DNA of 64,000 nt from Acinetobacter oleivorans DR1 (GCF_000196795.1 NC_014259.1:2852001-2916000); one strand, 5' to 3'; positions 43,382 to 52,397 are shown, counted from the first letter of the stretch. Notes: generated by a model from the letters alone, not told the origin. Made by a program: numbers and translations.

Positions 43382-44380
43382 TTAAATTTTTTGGATTTCT
43401 GCAATCCACTTTTGTTTTTCTTCATCTGAAATGAAAGAGGCTTCAAAAGAGTTAATTGCGAGTTGCTTCAACTCATCATTGTTTAAGTCTAAAGCTTGTT
43501 GGATAGCAAAGAAATTATCATTCATATATCCACCGAAATATGAAGGATCATCTGAGTTAACCGTCACGTGTACGCCTTTTTGCAATAGACGACGGATATT
43601 ATGATCTTTCATATCCTTAACAACGCATAGCTTTAAGTTACTTAAAGGGCAAACAGTTAACGGCATTTTTTCGTTAATTAAACGCGCCATTAATTGTTCG
43701 TCTTCTTCAGAACGCACACCATGATCAATACGGTTCACTTTGAGTAGATCTAAAGCTTCCCATACATATTCAGGTGGACCTTCTTCACCAGCGTGAGCAA
43801 CGATTAAGAAACCTTCTTCACGAGCCTTAGCAAAAACACGTTCAAATTTAGCTGGCGGATGCCCTACTTCACTTGAATCGAGGCCGACTGCAATAATATC
43901 TTGTTTAAATGGTAAAGCTTGTTCAAGTGTTTCAAATGCAGCTTCTTCACTTAAATGACGTAAGAAACACATAATCAGTTGAGAGCTGATACCAAACTTA
44001 GCTTTGGCATCTGCACACGCACGCTTTAAACCACCAATCACTGTTGAGAACGCAACACCACGGTCAGTGTGAGTTTGCGGGTCGAAGAACATTTCTGTAT
44101 GAACAACATGATCTTCGGCACATTTCTCAAAATAAGCCCATGCTAAATCATAAAAGTCTTGTTCATGTACAAGAACATTCGCACCAGCATAGTAAATATC
44201 TAAAAATGATTGAAGATTATGAAAGTTGTAAGCTTGCTTTACTTCTTCAACAGATTTGTAAGGAATCTGAATCTGATTGCGCTGGGCAATTGCAAACATT
44301 AATTCAGGTTCAAAAGTCCCTTCAATATGCACATGCAATTCGGCTTTTGGTAAGGCGCGAATCAGCTCGACTTGATTCAT
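43382..44380 (-). CDS. Adenine deaminase (adenosine deaminase family)
   Basis: A 332-residue amidohydrolase. Zinc ligands: AELHVHIEGT near 15, VAHAGEEGPPEY near 197 and NSDDPSYFGGY near 277. LPKAELHVHIEGTFEPELMF followed by FFDPQTHTDRGVAF is the form seen in the bacterial group represented by Pseudomonas PA0148, which uses adenine, not adenosine. The neighbouring gene is a NCS2 permease of the adenine/guanine type, which supports adenine salvage to hypoxanthine. GGAG precedes the ATG. It has its own promoter region because a terminator separates it from the permease. Confidence 0.9.
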   Translation of the reverse strand: MNQVELIRALPKAELHVHIEGTFEPELMFAIAQRNQIQIPYKSVEEVKQAYNFHNLQSFLDIYYAGANVLVHEQDFYDLAWAYFEKCAEDHVVHTEMFFDPQTHTDRGVAFSTVIGGLKRACADAKAKFGISSQLIMCFLRHLSEEAAFETLEQALPFKQDIIAVGLDSSEVGHPPAKFERVFAKAREEGFLIVAHAGEEGPPEYVWEALDLLKVNRIDHGVRSEEDEQLMARLINEKMPLTVCPLSNLKLCVVKDMKDHNIRRLLQKGVHVTVNSDDPSYFGGYMNDNFFAIQQALDLNNDELKQLAINSFEASFISDEEKQKWIAEIQKI

Positions 44381-44398
44381 ATTAACTCCACATCTAAA

Positions 44399-44429
44399 GA
44401 AAAAAGGGTGTGGTCAAAATCACACCCTT
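44399..44429 (-). terminator. Terminator of the NCS2 permease gene
   Basis: AAGGGTGTG (44404-44412) and CACACCCTT (44421-44429). On the minus strand a T run follows. It lies between the permease stop and the deaminase start, so the two are separate units. Confidence 0.88.
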
Positions 44430-44496
44430 CTATAACTTTCTTCTTATTAGAAACTATGACTAAGATAGCTCAAGAAGAAAATTATAAAAAATCATA

Positions 44497-45816
44497 TTAA
44501 CCGCCAAATGCGATAAATTTAAATACCCAAAGTGCAGCAATAATCCATACCATGTACGGTACAGTTTTTGCCTTACCCGTGAATAATTTAACTAATGCAT
44601 AGCTAATAAAGCCCATTGCAATACCATCAGCAATTGAATAGGTAAATGGCATAAATACAATAGTTAAAAAGGCTGGAACAGCTTCAGTAATATCATCCCA
44701 ATCGATATGAGTGATACCTTGAATCATCAACACACCAATGAACAATAAAGCTGGCGCTGTTGCAAAACCTGGTACAGATTGAGCAAGAGGTGCTAAAAAT
44801 AAACAGCAGATAAATAAGACAGCAACCACAACAGCAGTTAAACCAGTACGTCCACCCGCTGCTACACCTGAAGCTGATTCAATATATGGCGTAGTTGAAG
44901 ATGTACCTAATGCAGCACCAGCAACAATTGCAGTAGAGTCTGCAAATAATGCTTTCTTCAAACGAGGTAATTTACCGTCTTGTAAAAGACCCGCCCGGTG
45001 TGAAACACCAACTAAAGTACCCGTACTGTCAAATAAATCGACAATAAAGAATACAAAGATGACGCCGACCATACTTGCTGTAAATAGACCTTTAAAGTCC
45101 ATTTGCATGAACGTTGGTGCAATTGAAGGGATTTGACCCACTACACCTTTAAATTCGTTTAGACCTAAAGCAGTAGCAATGCCTGTAACGACTAAAATAC
45201 TAATAATGATTGCACCGCGAATCTTCAACTGGTGTAAAACTACAATCATTAAAAATCCGAAAAGCGCTAACAATACTGTAGGTTGTTTGATATCGCCCAA
45301 ACCAACTAATGTCGCTTGGTTATCAACAATGATTCCAGCATTTTTTAGTGCAATCAGTGCCAGGAATAAACCAATACCCCCACCGATTGCAAACTTAAGT
45401 GACATCGGAATCGCATTGACAATCGCTTCACGAATTTTAAAGAAGCTAATTGCAAGAAAAACAAGGCCTGAAACAAAAACAGCCGCTAAAGCTGTTTGCC
45501 ATGGCACGCCCATCCCCATACAAACCGAGTAGGTAAAGTAAGCGTTTAAACCCATACCAGGGGCCAGTGCGATTGGATAATTTGCAATGATCCCCATTAC
45601 TAAACATCCGATTGCTGCTGCCAAACAGGTCGCAACGAATACGGCACCATGATCCATGCCGGTTTCAGATAAAATGAGTGGATTGACAATAATGATGTAA
45701 CACATCGTTAGGAATGTAGTTACACCAGCAAGAACTTCAGTTCGGAAAGTGGTTTTATTGTCGCTTAACTTAAATAAACGCTCTAACCAGCCTGCCGAAG
45801 AATTGGGCGCCGCCAT
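44497..45816 (-). CDS. NCS2-family purine permease (adenine/guanine/hypoxanthine type)
   Basis: A 439-residue inner-membrane carrier with 12-14 membrane segments. The N-terminal region FRTEVLAGVTTFLTMCYIIIVNPLIL followed by GLNAYFTYSVCMGMGVPWQTALAAVF, and DLFDSTGTLVGVSHRAGLL near 265, are the pattern of the AzgA/PbuG branch, proton symporters for adenine, guanine or hypoxanthine. The adjacent adenine deaminase supports adenine as substrate. GAGG precedes the ATG. Confidence 0.9.
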   Translation of the reverse strand: MAAPNSSAGWLERLFKLSDNKTTFRTEVLAGVTTFLTMCYIIIVNPLILSETGMDHGAVFVATCLAAAIGCLVMGIIANYPIALAPGMGLNAYFTYSVCMGMGVPWQTALAAVFVSGLVFLAISFFKIREAIVNAIPMSLKFAIGGGIGLFLALIALKNAGIIVDNQATLVGLGDIKQPTVLLALFGFLMIVVLHQLKIRGAIIISILVVTGIATALGLNEFKGVVGQIPSIAPTFMQMDFKGLFTASMVGVIFVFFIVDLFDSTGTLVGVSHRAGLLQDGKLPRLKKALFADSTAIVAGAALGTSSTTPYIESASGVAAGGRTGLTAVVVAVLFICCLFLAPLAQSVPGFATAPALLFIGVLMIQGITHIDWDDITEAVPAFLTIVFMPFTYSIADGIAMGFISYALVKLFTGKAKTVPYMVWIIAALWVFKFIAFGG

Positions 45817-45836
45817 AAGTAGCCTCTATGCAAAAT

Positions 45837-46136
45837 CTGAACTGTGGAATATTTACTTCTATGTAGGTCGCTGAACAATATTGTTTTTCTGTTCAGCCCT
45901 ATAAACAAGAATCTCAAACTTATGAAGCAACAAATATGCCACTCATTTGGTTTCTAGTTCTTACATAGGAAATAGCCACAGCCCCTCTTGAAACACAAAA
46001 AAGCTGCATAACCCCTATGCAGCTTTTTTACTATACGTTAAATAAGTTTAACAGATTCAACAGAAACATGATCAAAATTTATGAAAAGATATGACCAATG
46101 ACAAAGTAAAATTCAGAAATTTATCATTCAATATTT
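45837..46136. other. Intergenic region upstream of the permease, with two hairpins
   Basis: No gene seen. GCTGAACA (45870-45877) and TGTTCAGC (45890-45897) form an 8-bp inverted repeat 54 bases before the permease ATG, a possible operator or leader hairpin. AAAAAAGCTGCATA (45997-46010) and TATGCAGCTTTTTT (46016-46029) form a 14-bp terminator usable in both directions. It presumably ends the small gene at 46137-46364. No purine riboswitch was recognised. Confidence 0.6.
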
Positions 46137-46364
46137 TTAGAAAATAATTCTTTTCTCACTTATATATCCTTGCAAATTATAAGAAGCTAAATTGCTGTGG
46201 TGAGCATGATTAGGATTGCGTTCGATACTTTGTAAATTTTGTTCTGCTTCTTGAATGATCCGCATGAGCTCTTGATGTCTTTTATTTTGAGTATCTAAAT
46301 AGGCCCAATATCCCAATACAAAGACGATACCCACGCACAACACTATTAATACTTTATTGATCAT
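46137..46364 (-). CDS. Hypothetical single-span membrane protein, 75 residues
   Basis: A small protein with one N-terminal membrane segment (VLIVLCVGIVFVLGYWAYL), followed by a charged helix (NKRHQELMRIIQEAEQNLQS) that could form a coiled coil, and a His/Asn-rich end. Orientation would place the tail outside the cytoplasm. No family recognised and no strong ribosome site. A terminator at 45997-46029 follows it. Confidence 0.55.
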   Translation of the reverse strand: MINKVLIVLCVGIVFVLGYWAYLDTQNKRHQELMRIIQEAEQNLQSIERNPNHAHHSNLASYNLQGYISEKRIIF

Positions 46365-46936
46365 TATTATTATCTCTATGTTTTTAATGTTAATGATCTT
46401 AACAAAAAATTATAGCTTTGTGAATATTTTCACATTTATTTACAATAATACACTCTTACTCAAATTATTGAAAAGAAAGGTGATTTTAAATTCATCATTT
46501 CAATATGTGATAAATACAAAACATTTCCATTGAAAAGTAACTTTATTTCAAAACAGTTTAGCATTAGTTATTTTTAATATTAGCTTTTTATTCATTTTTA
46601 TTATTAAGTTCATTTAAAGACACAGGGTAGACTAATGTGTATATCGCATGAAATATCTCTAAATTTTCTACCAATTAAATAGGATAAAAAGATTCATTTT
46701 TCTTTCAATTGTTCTATTTAAAAGTGTTTGGCGATCTCGCTATTTCCCGATTTTCATCTTTAGCTTTAAAAGTAAAATTTCAATTTTAACCCAAAGAGCT
46801 CATTTTCTTACTTAACAAATAATTTTCATTTAATCGTTCTAAAAATCGTACCAAGCTTTCCATTTTCAGTGCTTTATTACGATAAACGCTACGATAAACT
46901 ACGCTCAGATAGAAAATTAAATCAGGAGAATACATC
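46365..46936. other. AT-rich intergenic region upstream of pirin
   Basis: About 570 bases with no gene on either strand that I can support. It is strongly AT-rich, and the only ordered element is a short tandem repeat near its right end (46878-46899). It could hide a small RNA. Confidence 0.5.
46878..46899 (+). repeat. Tandem 10-base direct repeat before pirin
   Basis: TACGATAAAC occurs at 46878-46887 and 46890-46899 with a 12-bp period, and a further TACGC follows. It ends 37 bases before the pirin ATG, in the position of a promoter or operator. AGGAG lies at the correct spacing before the ATG. Confidence 0.55.
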
Positions 46937-47659
46937 ATGTTTGATATGCGTTTATCTCACGAGCGTGGTGCAGCACATCATGGTTGGTTACAATCAAAAC
47001 ATAGCTTTTCATTCGCTAACTATTGGGATCCTAAACAAGTTGGTTTTTCTGATCTACTTGTAATTAATGATGATAACGTTGCTCCATCTAAAGGCTTTGG
47101 TACTCACCCTCACCGCAATATGGAAATTATTTCCTATGTGCTTGAAGGTGCATTAGAGCATAAAGACTCAATGGGTACAGGTTCTGTGATTGTGCCGGGT
47201 GACATTCAGCTCATGAGTGCAGGTCGTGGCGTTGCTCATAGTGAATTTAACCATTCAGCTCATGAAGGCGTTCATTTCTTGCAAATTTGGGTTGTTCCAA
47301 ATGAAGTGAATACAGATCCGGGCTATCAACAAGTTCATATTGATGAAGCAGACAAACGTGGTAAATTGCATTTGATCATCTCACCAAAAGGTGGCGAGAA
47401 AACTTTATCGATCAAACAAGACATTAATATTTACTCAGGTCTTTTTGATGGTGAAGAAACTGCTGAATTTGTAATTCCTGAGGGTCGATATGTTTACCTA
47501 CACGTTGCCAAAGGTCGTGTTGATGTAAATGGTAAAACATTTAACACTGGCGATGCTGCACGTATTCGTGAAGGTGGAAGTTTATCGTTTACCAATGGTG
47601 ATAACGCCGAAATTTTGATTTTCGATATGCGTCCTGAAGAAGTTCCAACCATGCCATAA
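46937..47659 (+). CDS. Pirin-family protein (YhhW-like)
   Basis: A 240-residue double-cupin protein. The metal site is in the N-terminal cupin: FGTHPHRNMEIISYVLEGALEHKDSMG, supplying two His, a third His and the Glu after. AGRGVAHSEFN follows. The C-terminal cupin covers about 140-230. Some bacterial pirins (E. coli YhhW) show quercetin 2,3-dioxygenase activity in vitro. The in vivo role is not known. AGGAG lies before the ATG, and the gene ends at its own terminator. Confidence 0.92.
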   Translation: MFDMRLSHERGAAHHGWLQSKHSFSFANYWDPKQVGFSDLLVINDDNVAPSKGFGTHPHRNMEIISYVLEGALEHKDSMGTGSVIVPGDIQLMSAGRGVAHSEFNHSAHEGVHFLQIWVVPNEVNTDPGYQQVHIDEADKRGKLHLIISPKGGEKTLSIKQDINIYSGLFDGEETAEFVIPEGRYVYLHVAKGRVDVNGKTFNTGDAARIREGGSLSFTNGDNAEILIFDMRPEEVPTMP

Positions 47660-47666
47660 TGCAACT

Positions 47667-47700
47667 AAGCCCCCGCATAAAATTTATGCGAGGGCTTTTT
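47667..47700 (+). terminator. Terminator of the pirin gene
   Basis: AAGCCCcCGCATAAA (47667-47681) and TTTATGCGaGGGCTT (47683-47697) with one mismatch, then a T run. Confidence 0.9.
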
Positions 47701-47735
47701 TATTGTTGATCGGACTTATAAAATTCTAACTCAGC

Positions 47736-48356
47736 TCAATGTTCTTCTGAACGTGCCATCTCTGTATTGATATAGCTCATAATCATCGTGGTTAGCCCCT
47801 GCACCATTTCATCAAAACTAATATAAGGGTTTGGCAAAATAAGATGCCGCGCGACATTAAAAATTCCGCTATTGATACAAATGTAGGTAATTACAGGCAA
47901 ATTATTGATTTTTAGGTATTTAGGATTGTGCATCATATATTTCATGATCACTTCCATTAAAGCCTGTTCAATTTTTGGGATGTATTTGTCGTACTGCAAT
48001 TCCCCTGCATAGCGCAAAACAGTCAAATAGCGGTCATTATTTTTCTTTAATAAATCACTAAAAGTATAAAAAATCATTTCGATGACAGGCTCTAACTCCA
48101 ACTGTAAAATCGTCGGTGTAAGCTCTGTAATCATGTCCAGAATTTCCCGAACAAAAAAGTGATTCATCGCATCATAAATTTCTTCTTTATTTTTAAAATA
48201 TTCGTATAAAGACCCGACACTCACCCCTGCAATCTCTGCAATATGGCGTGTTGTAGTGCCACTTGGTCCGTGAAGTGCCACTGCAATAAAACCTGCTTCA
48301 ATAATCGTGTCGACAGTGACTTTGGCTCGAGTTTGACGAGGTTTACGCGTAGTCAT
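47736..48356 (-). CDS. TetR-family regulator
   Basis: A 206-residue TetR-type repressor. The helix-turn-helix spans about residues 15-60 (TTRHIAEIAGVSVGSLYEYFKNKEEIYDAM). The C-terminal part is helical with Met/Ile-rich segments for a hydrophobic ligand. It is divergent from the PF10118-SDR-monooxygenase-methyltransferase genes. A perfectly repeated 23-base element lies in the intergenic region (48371-48393 and 48639-48661), which is the likely operator. The ligand is unknown. Confidence 0.9.
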   Translation of the reverse strand: MTTRKPRQTRAKVTVDTIIEAGFIAVALHGPSGTTTRHIAEIAGVSVGSLYEYFKNKEEIYDAMNHFFVREILDMITELTPTILQLELEPVIEMIFYTFSDLLKKNNDRYLTVLRYAGELQYDKYIPKIEQALMEVIMKYMMHNPKYLKINNLPVITYICINSGIFNVARHLILPNPYISFDEMVQGLTTMIMSYINTEMARSEEH

Positions 48357-48370
48357 ACGATCTAATCAAT

Positions 48371-48393
48371 AATCCGAACATAAAGTCAGATTA
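48371..48393. promoter_or_regulatory. Candidate TetR operator, copy 1
   Basis: Contains ATCCGAACATAAAGTCAGAT. The ends form an imperfect inverted pair (ATCCGAAC against AATCTGAC read backwards). It lies 15 bases before the TetR start codon, so binding would cover the regulator's own promoter or leader. Confidence 0.62.
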
Positions 48394-48426
48394 GCATGTA
48401 ATTTGACTCAGTAGAAATATAAAAAC

Positions 48427-48451
48427 AAAATCCGAATAGTTGTCAAACTTA
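48427..48451. promoter_or_regulatory. Degenerate third copy of the TetR element
   Basis: ATCCGAATAGTTGTCAAACT keeps the left half ATCCGAA and a GTCA at the same distance as copies 1 and 2, with changes between. A weaker site or chance. Confidence 0.4.
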
Positions 48452-48638
48452 GTAAAAAGAAATGGGAAAAACATGCCCCAAACTATGAGTGAAACTGTGT
48501 TTTTAAGTGACTACTGCAATAGCTAAAATTTAAATTAATTTATTGTTTTTCAAATATATAAAATCATTAAATCTAAAATTTTTATTGCAGAACGGGTCTA
48601 TAAAATACTTTGATATTTTTAAAAATTTACCCGAATTG

Positions 48639-48661
48639 AATCCGAACATAAAGTCAGATTA
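48639..48661. promoter_or_regulatory. Candidate TetR operator, copy 2
   Basis: Identical over 23 bases to copy 1, in the same orientation, 268 bases away. It lies about 220 bases before the PF10118 start. Further 3', an inverted pair AAAGAAGAGT (48675-48684) and ACTCTTCTTT (48708-48717) follows in what would be the leader. The rest of the 520-base intergenic region (48357-48879) shows no gene. Confidence 0.65.
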
Positions 48662-48879
48662 ATATGAAAAAATTAAAGAAGAGTCACTAAATAGTTTGTC
48701 TATCTTTACTCTTCTTTCCGTTATTCAGCCAAATAATCAAACAAATAACGGAGCAACAACACCGTAGTCAATGCAGAGAATCATCTGCTTTTGAAAATGG
48801 AATTTTACAGTGCTTTGTTGATCATTGAGTTTATTGATTTTCATCAAAATGCACCACTACTTTGCCTCAGGGTGTCGCC

Positions 48880-49839
48880 ATGATCTCGACCGCAGTTAAA
48901 AAATCATTTAACAAACTTAAATTTCAGCGTGAAATTGAGTTACCGGATTTTTCTAGCAAAAGCTCAATTCCAATCCGACATTTAAATATTGGTTTTGATG
49001 GAAAGGAAATTGATGTCAGATTCTATATGGACAATCAATTTGCTACTTTGTTTTTTGCCACGCTTTCGGTGTTTTTAACTTATGGTGAAGATCTGGTTAT
49101 TGAAACCGCTCGCCATCACCGTGAATTTATCAAAGATCCAATATTAAAGCAGCGAGTAACTTCTTTAATTGGCCAAGAAGCAATTCATTCTAAATTGCAC
49201 AATGAATATAACGATGCCCTTCAAGATGCTGAATATCCTGTTGCGCTATATCGCTTTCTTGGTTCGAACTTCTTTAAATATGTATTTTTGAAATTTCCAC
49301 AACCACTAAAATTGTCAATGATGGCAGGTATTGAGCATTTTACTGCGGTACTTGCTGAATACATGATGAAGCATGAAAAGAATTTCTATTATTCAGATGA
49401 TGCAAAAAGCCGTGCGTTGTGGATGTGGCATATGCTTGAAGAATCTGAACATAAAGACATTGCCTACGATGTTTATCAAATCTTAAATGGCAGCTATCCA
49501 CTGCGCGCATCTGGTTTCTTCCTTGCGCTATTTACGATTTTAGGCTTAATCCCTGCGACTACTTTATTTGTCCCTGTATTAAGAAAGCCGCAAGAGATGC
49601 TGACCTTAAAATTCTGGAAAGATGCTCGTCGTGGTGTAGGCTTAATCTTTGGTCCAAAAGATGGTGTTTTTGGCAGTACGATTGGTCAAATTCTTGACTA
49701 TTTACGTCCAGACTTCCATCCAAATGATCATGATACAACTGAATATCTTGAGTATTACAAACAGAAATTACTGAACGAAGGCGGCGCGATTGCACCTTAC
49801 TTTGTTAAAGAATTTACCCCACCAGTACGCATGTCTTAA
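48880..49839 (+). CDS. PF10118-family predicted metal-dependent hydrolase
   Basis: A 319-residue helical protein of the PF10118 family. Conserved Glu/His positions suggest a metal site: LIGQEAIHSKLHNEYN near 110, MAGIEHFTAVLAEYM near 155 and HMLEESEHKDIAYDVY near 195. These ExxH motifs are spaced like those of ferritin-fold di-iron proteins, so an oxygenase or desaturase role is as possible as hydrolysis. A frame opens at 48862, but AGGG lies seven bases before the ATG at 48880. First gene behind TetR. Confidence 0.82.
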   Translation: MISTAVKKSFNKLKFQREIELPDFSSKSSIPIRHLNIGFDGKEIDVRFYMDNQFATLFFATLSVFLTYGEDLVIETARHHREFIKDPILKQRVTSLIGQEAIHSKLHNEYNDALQDAEYPVALYRFLGSNFFKYVFLKFPQPLKLSMMAGIEHFTAVLAEYMMKHEKNFYYSDDAKSRALWMWHMLEESEHKDIAYDVYQILNGSYPLRASGFFLALFTILGLIPATTLFVPVLRKPQEMLTLKFWKDARRGVGLIFGPKDGVFGSTIGQILDYLRPDFHPNDHDTTEYLEYYKQKLLNEGGAIAPYFVKEFTPPVRMS

Positions 49840-49852
49840 TCGTCCTGTATTT

Positions 49853-49875
49853 CCAGCTATCAAACAGATAGCTGG
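49853..49875 (+). repeat. Intercistronic hairpin between PF10118 and SDR genes
   Basis: CCAGCTAT (49853-49860) and ATAGCTGG (49868-49875) with no T run, in a 65-base gap within the operon. Confidence 0.5.
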
Positions 49876-49904
49876 TATCTCTTCAAGCTATTTATGGATG
49901 AATC

Positions 49905-50738
49905 ATGATTTTATTTGGCAAAAAGAAAGTTAAACCAAGCCAAAAAGCTTATGCCGTAGTGACGGGTGCAGGCAGTGGGATTGGTCGAAGTTTTGCACTT
50001 GAACTTGCAAAACGTGGTGGCAGCGTAGTGTGTGCAGATATTAATCTCGAAGCTGCTGAAGAAACAGTAAAACTTCTTGAACAAGAAGGCGCTAAAGCTT
50101 TTGCTATGCGTTGTGATGTGGGTAATGCTGAACAGGTTAATCATCTAGCTGAAACTGCTGAAATCTTACTTGGACACCCTGTAACTCTTGTCATTAATAA
50201 TGCTGGTGTGGGTTTGGGTGGCAAGTTTGACGAGCTAAGCCTAGAAGACTGGAACTGGGTCATGAATATTAACCTTTGGGGTGTTATTCACGGTTGCCAT
50301 GCATTTGTTCCAAAGTTTAAAAAGTTAGGTTACGGTGCAATTATTAATGTGGCATCTGCGGCATCTTACACTGCTGCACCAGAAATGACCGCTTATAACG
50401 TGACTAAAGCAGGCGTGCGTGCGCTTTCAGAAACGCTTTCGGCTGAACTGCATAAGTTTAATATTAAAGTGAATGTACTCTGCCCGACGCTGGTTCCAAC
50501 CAATATCATTAAAAATGGTCGAATTCCAGGACGTTATTCAAAGCTAGCAGACCATGCGCTGATGAACTATGCCTTCACGACAAGTGATGATGTTGCAAGA
50601 TTAACACTTAATCGCCTTGATCAGGATGAGTTGTATACCATTCCTCAAATTGATGCAAAGTTATTCTGGTTCATGAAACGTGCATCTCCAAGCTTGTATA
50701 ACAAGTTCCTTGGCACATCGTACAAATTATTTAAATAA
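49905..50738 (+). CDS. SDR-family oxidoreductase
   Basis: A 277-residue short-chain dehydrogenase. NAD(P)-binding VVTGAGSGIGRSFALELA near residue 17, NNAGVGLGG near 95, catalytic Ser in NVASAASYTAAP near 150 and YNVTK near 165 (Tyr and Lys of YxxxK). The acidic residue after strand 2 (CADINLE) points to NAD. Second gene of the TetR-linked set. It probably interconverts an alcohol and a ketone for the monooxygenase that follows. Confidence 0.9.
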   Translation: MILFGKKKVKPSQKAYAVVTGAGSGIGRSFALELAKRGGSVVCADINLEAAEETVKLLEQEGAKAFAMRCDVGNAEQVNHLAETAEILLGHPVTLVINNAGVGLGGKFDELSLEDWNWVMNINLWGVIHGCHAFVPKFKKLGYGAIINVASAASYTAAPEMTAYNVTKAGVRALSETLSAELHKFNIKVNVLCPTLVPTNIIKNGRIPGRYSKLADHALMNYAFTTSDDVARLTLNRLDQDELYTIPQIDAKLFWFMKRASPSLYNKFLGTSYKLFK

Positions 50739-50760
50739 GAAATTTATAGGTAGTACACAT

Positions 50761-52284
50761 ATGACTGCTCAAATGAAAACAAATGCTTCAGCAAAAAAAG
50801 CTGTCAAATCACCAAATCATATTTTCGATACTTTTATTGTGGGTGCTGGCATTTCAGGTATTGCCGCTGCTATTCGCCTAGATCAAGTTGGTTATACCAA
50901 TTATAAGATTATTGAAAAAGCTGGCCGTGTTGGTGGAACATGGCGTGAAAATACCTACCCAGGTTGTGGTTGTGATGTACCTTCAGCTCTTTACTCTTAT
51001 TCATTTGCACCAAGTGCAAAATGGAGCCATTTATTTGCGCGCCAACCAGAAATCTTAAGTTATCTGGAAGATGTGAGTAACGAGTTTAATGTTACGTTTA
51101 AAATCGAGTTTAATAGCGAACTGCTCAACGCAGCGTGGGATGACTCACGTCATGTGTGGGTACTTGATACCAGTACTGGTCAATATTTGTCTAAAACCGT
51201 TATTTTTGCCACAGGTCCAATTACCGAAGCTCAAATTCCACGTCTTGAAGGCTTAGAAACATTTAAAGGCGAGATGTTCCATTCAGCTAAATGGAATCAT
51301 GATTATGATTTAACTGGTAAACGCATTGCCGTGATTGGTACTGGTGCATCTGCTATTCAGTTTGTGCCACAAATTCAACCAAAAGCGAAAGAGCTGTTTG
51401 TGTTCCAGCGTACAGCACCTTGGGTACTACCGAAACCAGATACAGACTTAGGCGAATTTAGTAAATCAGTGATTGCTAAATATCCATCTATTCAGGCGAG
51501 CTGGCGTAAAAGTGTAGCGTTAACGCTCAATGCGATTAACTTTGGTTTACGTAATCCACTTGCCCTAAAACCAGTCAATGTATTGGGTAAGCAATTACTT
51601 AAATTGCAAATTAATGACCCTGTACTACGTAAAAACGTAACGCCAAACTTTGATATTGGTTGTAAACGTATTTTATTCGCTAACAACTACTACCCTGCAC
51701 TACAAGCACCGAATACTACACTTATTCCGCATGGCTTGGTGAAAGTAGAAGGCAATACAGTGGTTGCTGCCAATGGTGAACGTCATGAAGTTGATGTGAT
51801 TATTTGGGGTACAGGCTTTGAAGTATCTCACCCACCGATTGGTAAACGTGTCCATAATGAAAAAGGCCAATGTTTACAAGATATATGGAAGAGTAGTTCT
51901 CCAGAGGCTTACTTGGGCACCAACATTGAAAATGTACCCAATGCATTTTTAGTTTTAGGGCCTAACGTACTGGTTTATGACTCTTTCATTGGTTTGGCAG
52001 AAGCACAGCTCGACTATATCGTAGATGGCTTATTGAAAATTAAAAACAAAGGAATTAGCAAATTAAATGTTAAATCTGATGTGATTAAAAAGCATAATGA
52101 TTTAGTGCAAAAGCACTTACAAACAACGGTATTTAATAGCGGCGGCTGTAAGAGTTACTACCTTGATGCCAACGGGCGTAACTTTGCTGCATGGCCTTGG
52201 TCATTGAAAAAACTTAAACAACGTTTGAAAAAAGTAGATTTGAAAGATTATGAAGTGACGTATCAAACGACGAAAACTCACTAA
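50761..52284 (+). CDS. Flavin-containing monooxygenase, Baeyer-Villiger-like
   Basis: A 507-residue FAD/NADPH monooxygenase. FAD motif IVGAGISGIAAAI near 24, the GTWRENTYPGCGCDVPS active-site segment near 60, NADPH motif AVIGTGASAIQFVPQI near 190. The Baeyer-Villiger fingerprint FxGxxxHxxxW(P/D) reads FKGEMFHSAKWN, with Asn instead of Pro or Asp, so ketone versus other oxygenation is open. The ATG at 50761 has AGGT before it. The long upstream frame overlaps the SDR gene and is not used. About half of the paralogue at 58539-60026 reads alike. Substrate unknown. Confidence 0.88.
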   Translation: MTAQMKTNASAKKAVKSPNHIFDTFIVGAGISGIAAAIRLDQVGYTNYKIIEKAGRVGGTWRENTYPGCGCDVPSALYSYSFAPSAKWSHLFARQPEILSYLEDVSNEFNVTFKIEFNSELLNAAWDDSRHVWVLDTSTGQYLSKTVIFATGPITEAQIPRLEGLETFKGEMFHSAKWNHDYDLTGKRIAVIGTGASAIQFVPQIQPKAKELFVFQRTAPWVLPKPDTDLGEFSKSVIAKYPSIQASWRKSVALTLNAINFGLRNPLALKPVNVLGKQLLKLQINDPVLRKNVTPNFDIGCKRILFANNYYPALQAPNTTLIPHGLVKVEGNTVVAANGERHEVDVIIWGTGFEVSHPPIGKRVHNEKGQCLQDIWKSSSPEAYLGTNIENVPNAFLVLGPNVLVYDSFIGLAEAQLDYIVDGLLKIKNKGISKLNVKSDVIKKHNDLVQKHLQTTVFNSGGCKSYYLDANGRNFAAWPWSLKKLKQRLKKVDLKDYEVTYQTTKTH

Positions 52285-52318
52285 TTTGTAATTTCGATCA
52301 AATCCGTTGTAAGAAAGA

Positions 52319-52354
52319 GGCAGTGTATTTTAGGTTTTCATGAAATACACTGCC
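52319..52354 (+). terminator. Hairpin between the monooxygenase and methyltransferase genes
   Basis: GGCAGTGTATTT (52319-52330) and AAATACACTGCC (52343-52354), extended by AAGAA and TTCTT. A weak T run follows. It may end the four-gene transcript in part. Confidence 0.6.
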
Positions 52355-52397
52355 TTCTTCGTTGAATATCTTCAAGAAATAAAAAAACAGGATAAAG

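Noticed and set aside
45837..46136. Purine riboswitch before the permease gene
   Set aside because: The conserved loop and core sequences of purine riboswitches were not found; only a short inverted repeat is present.
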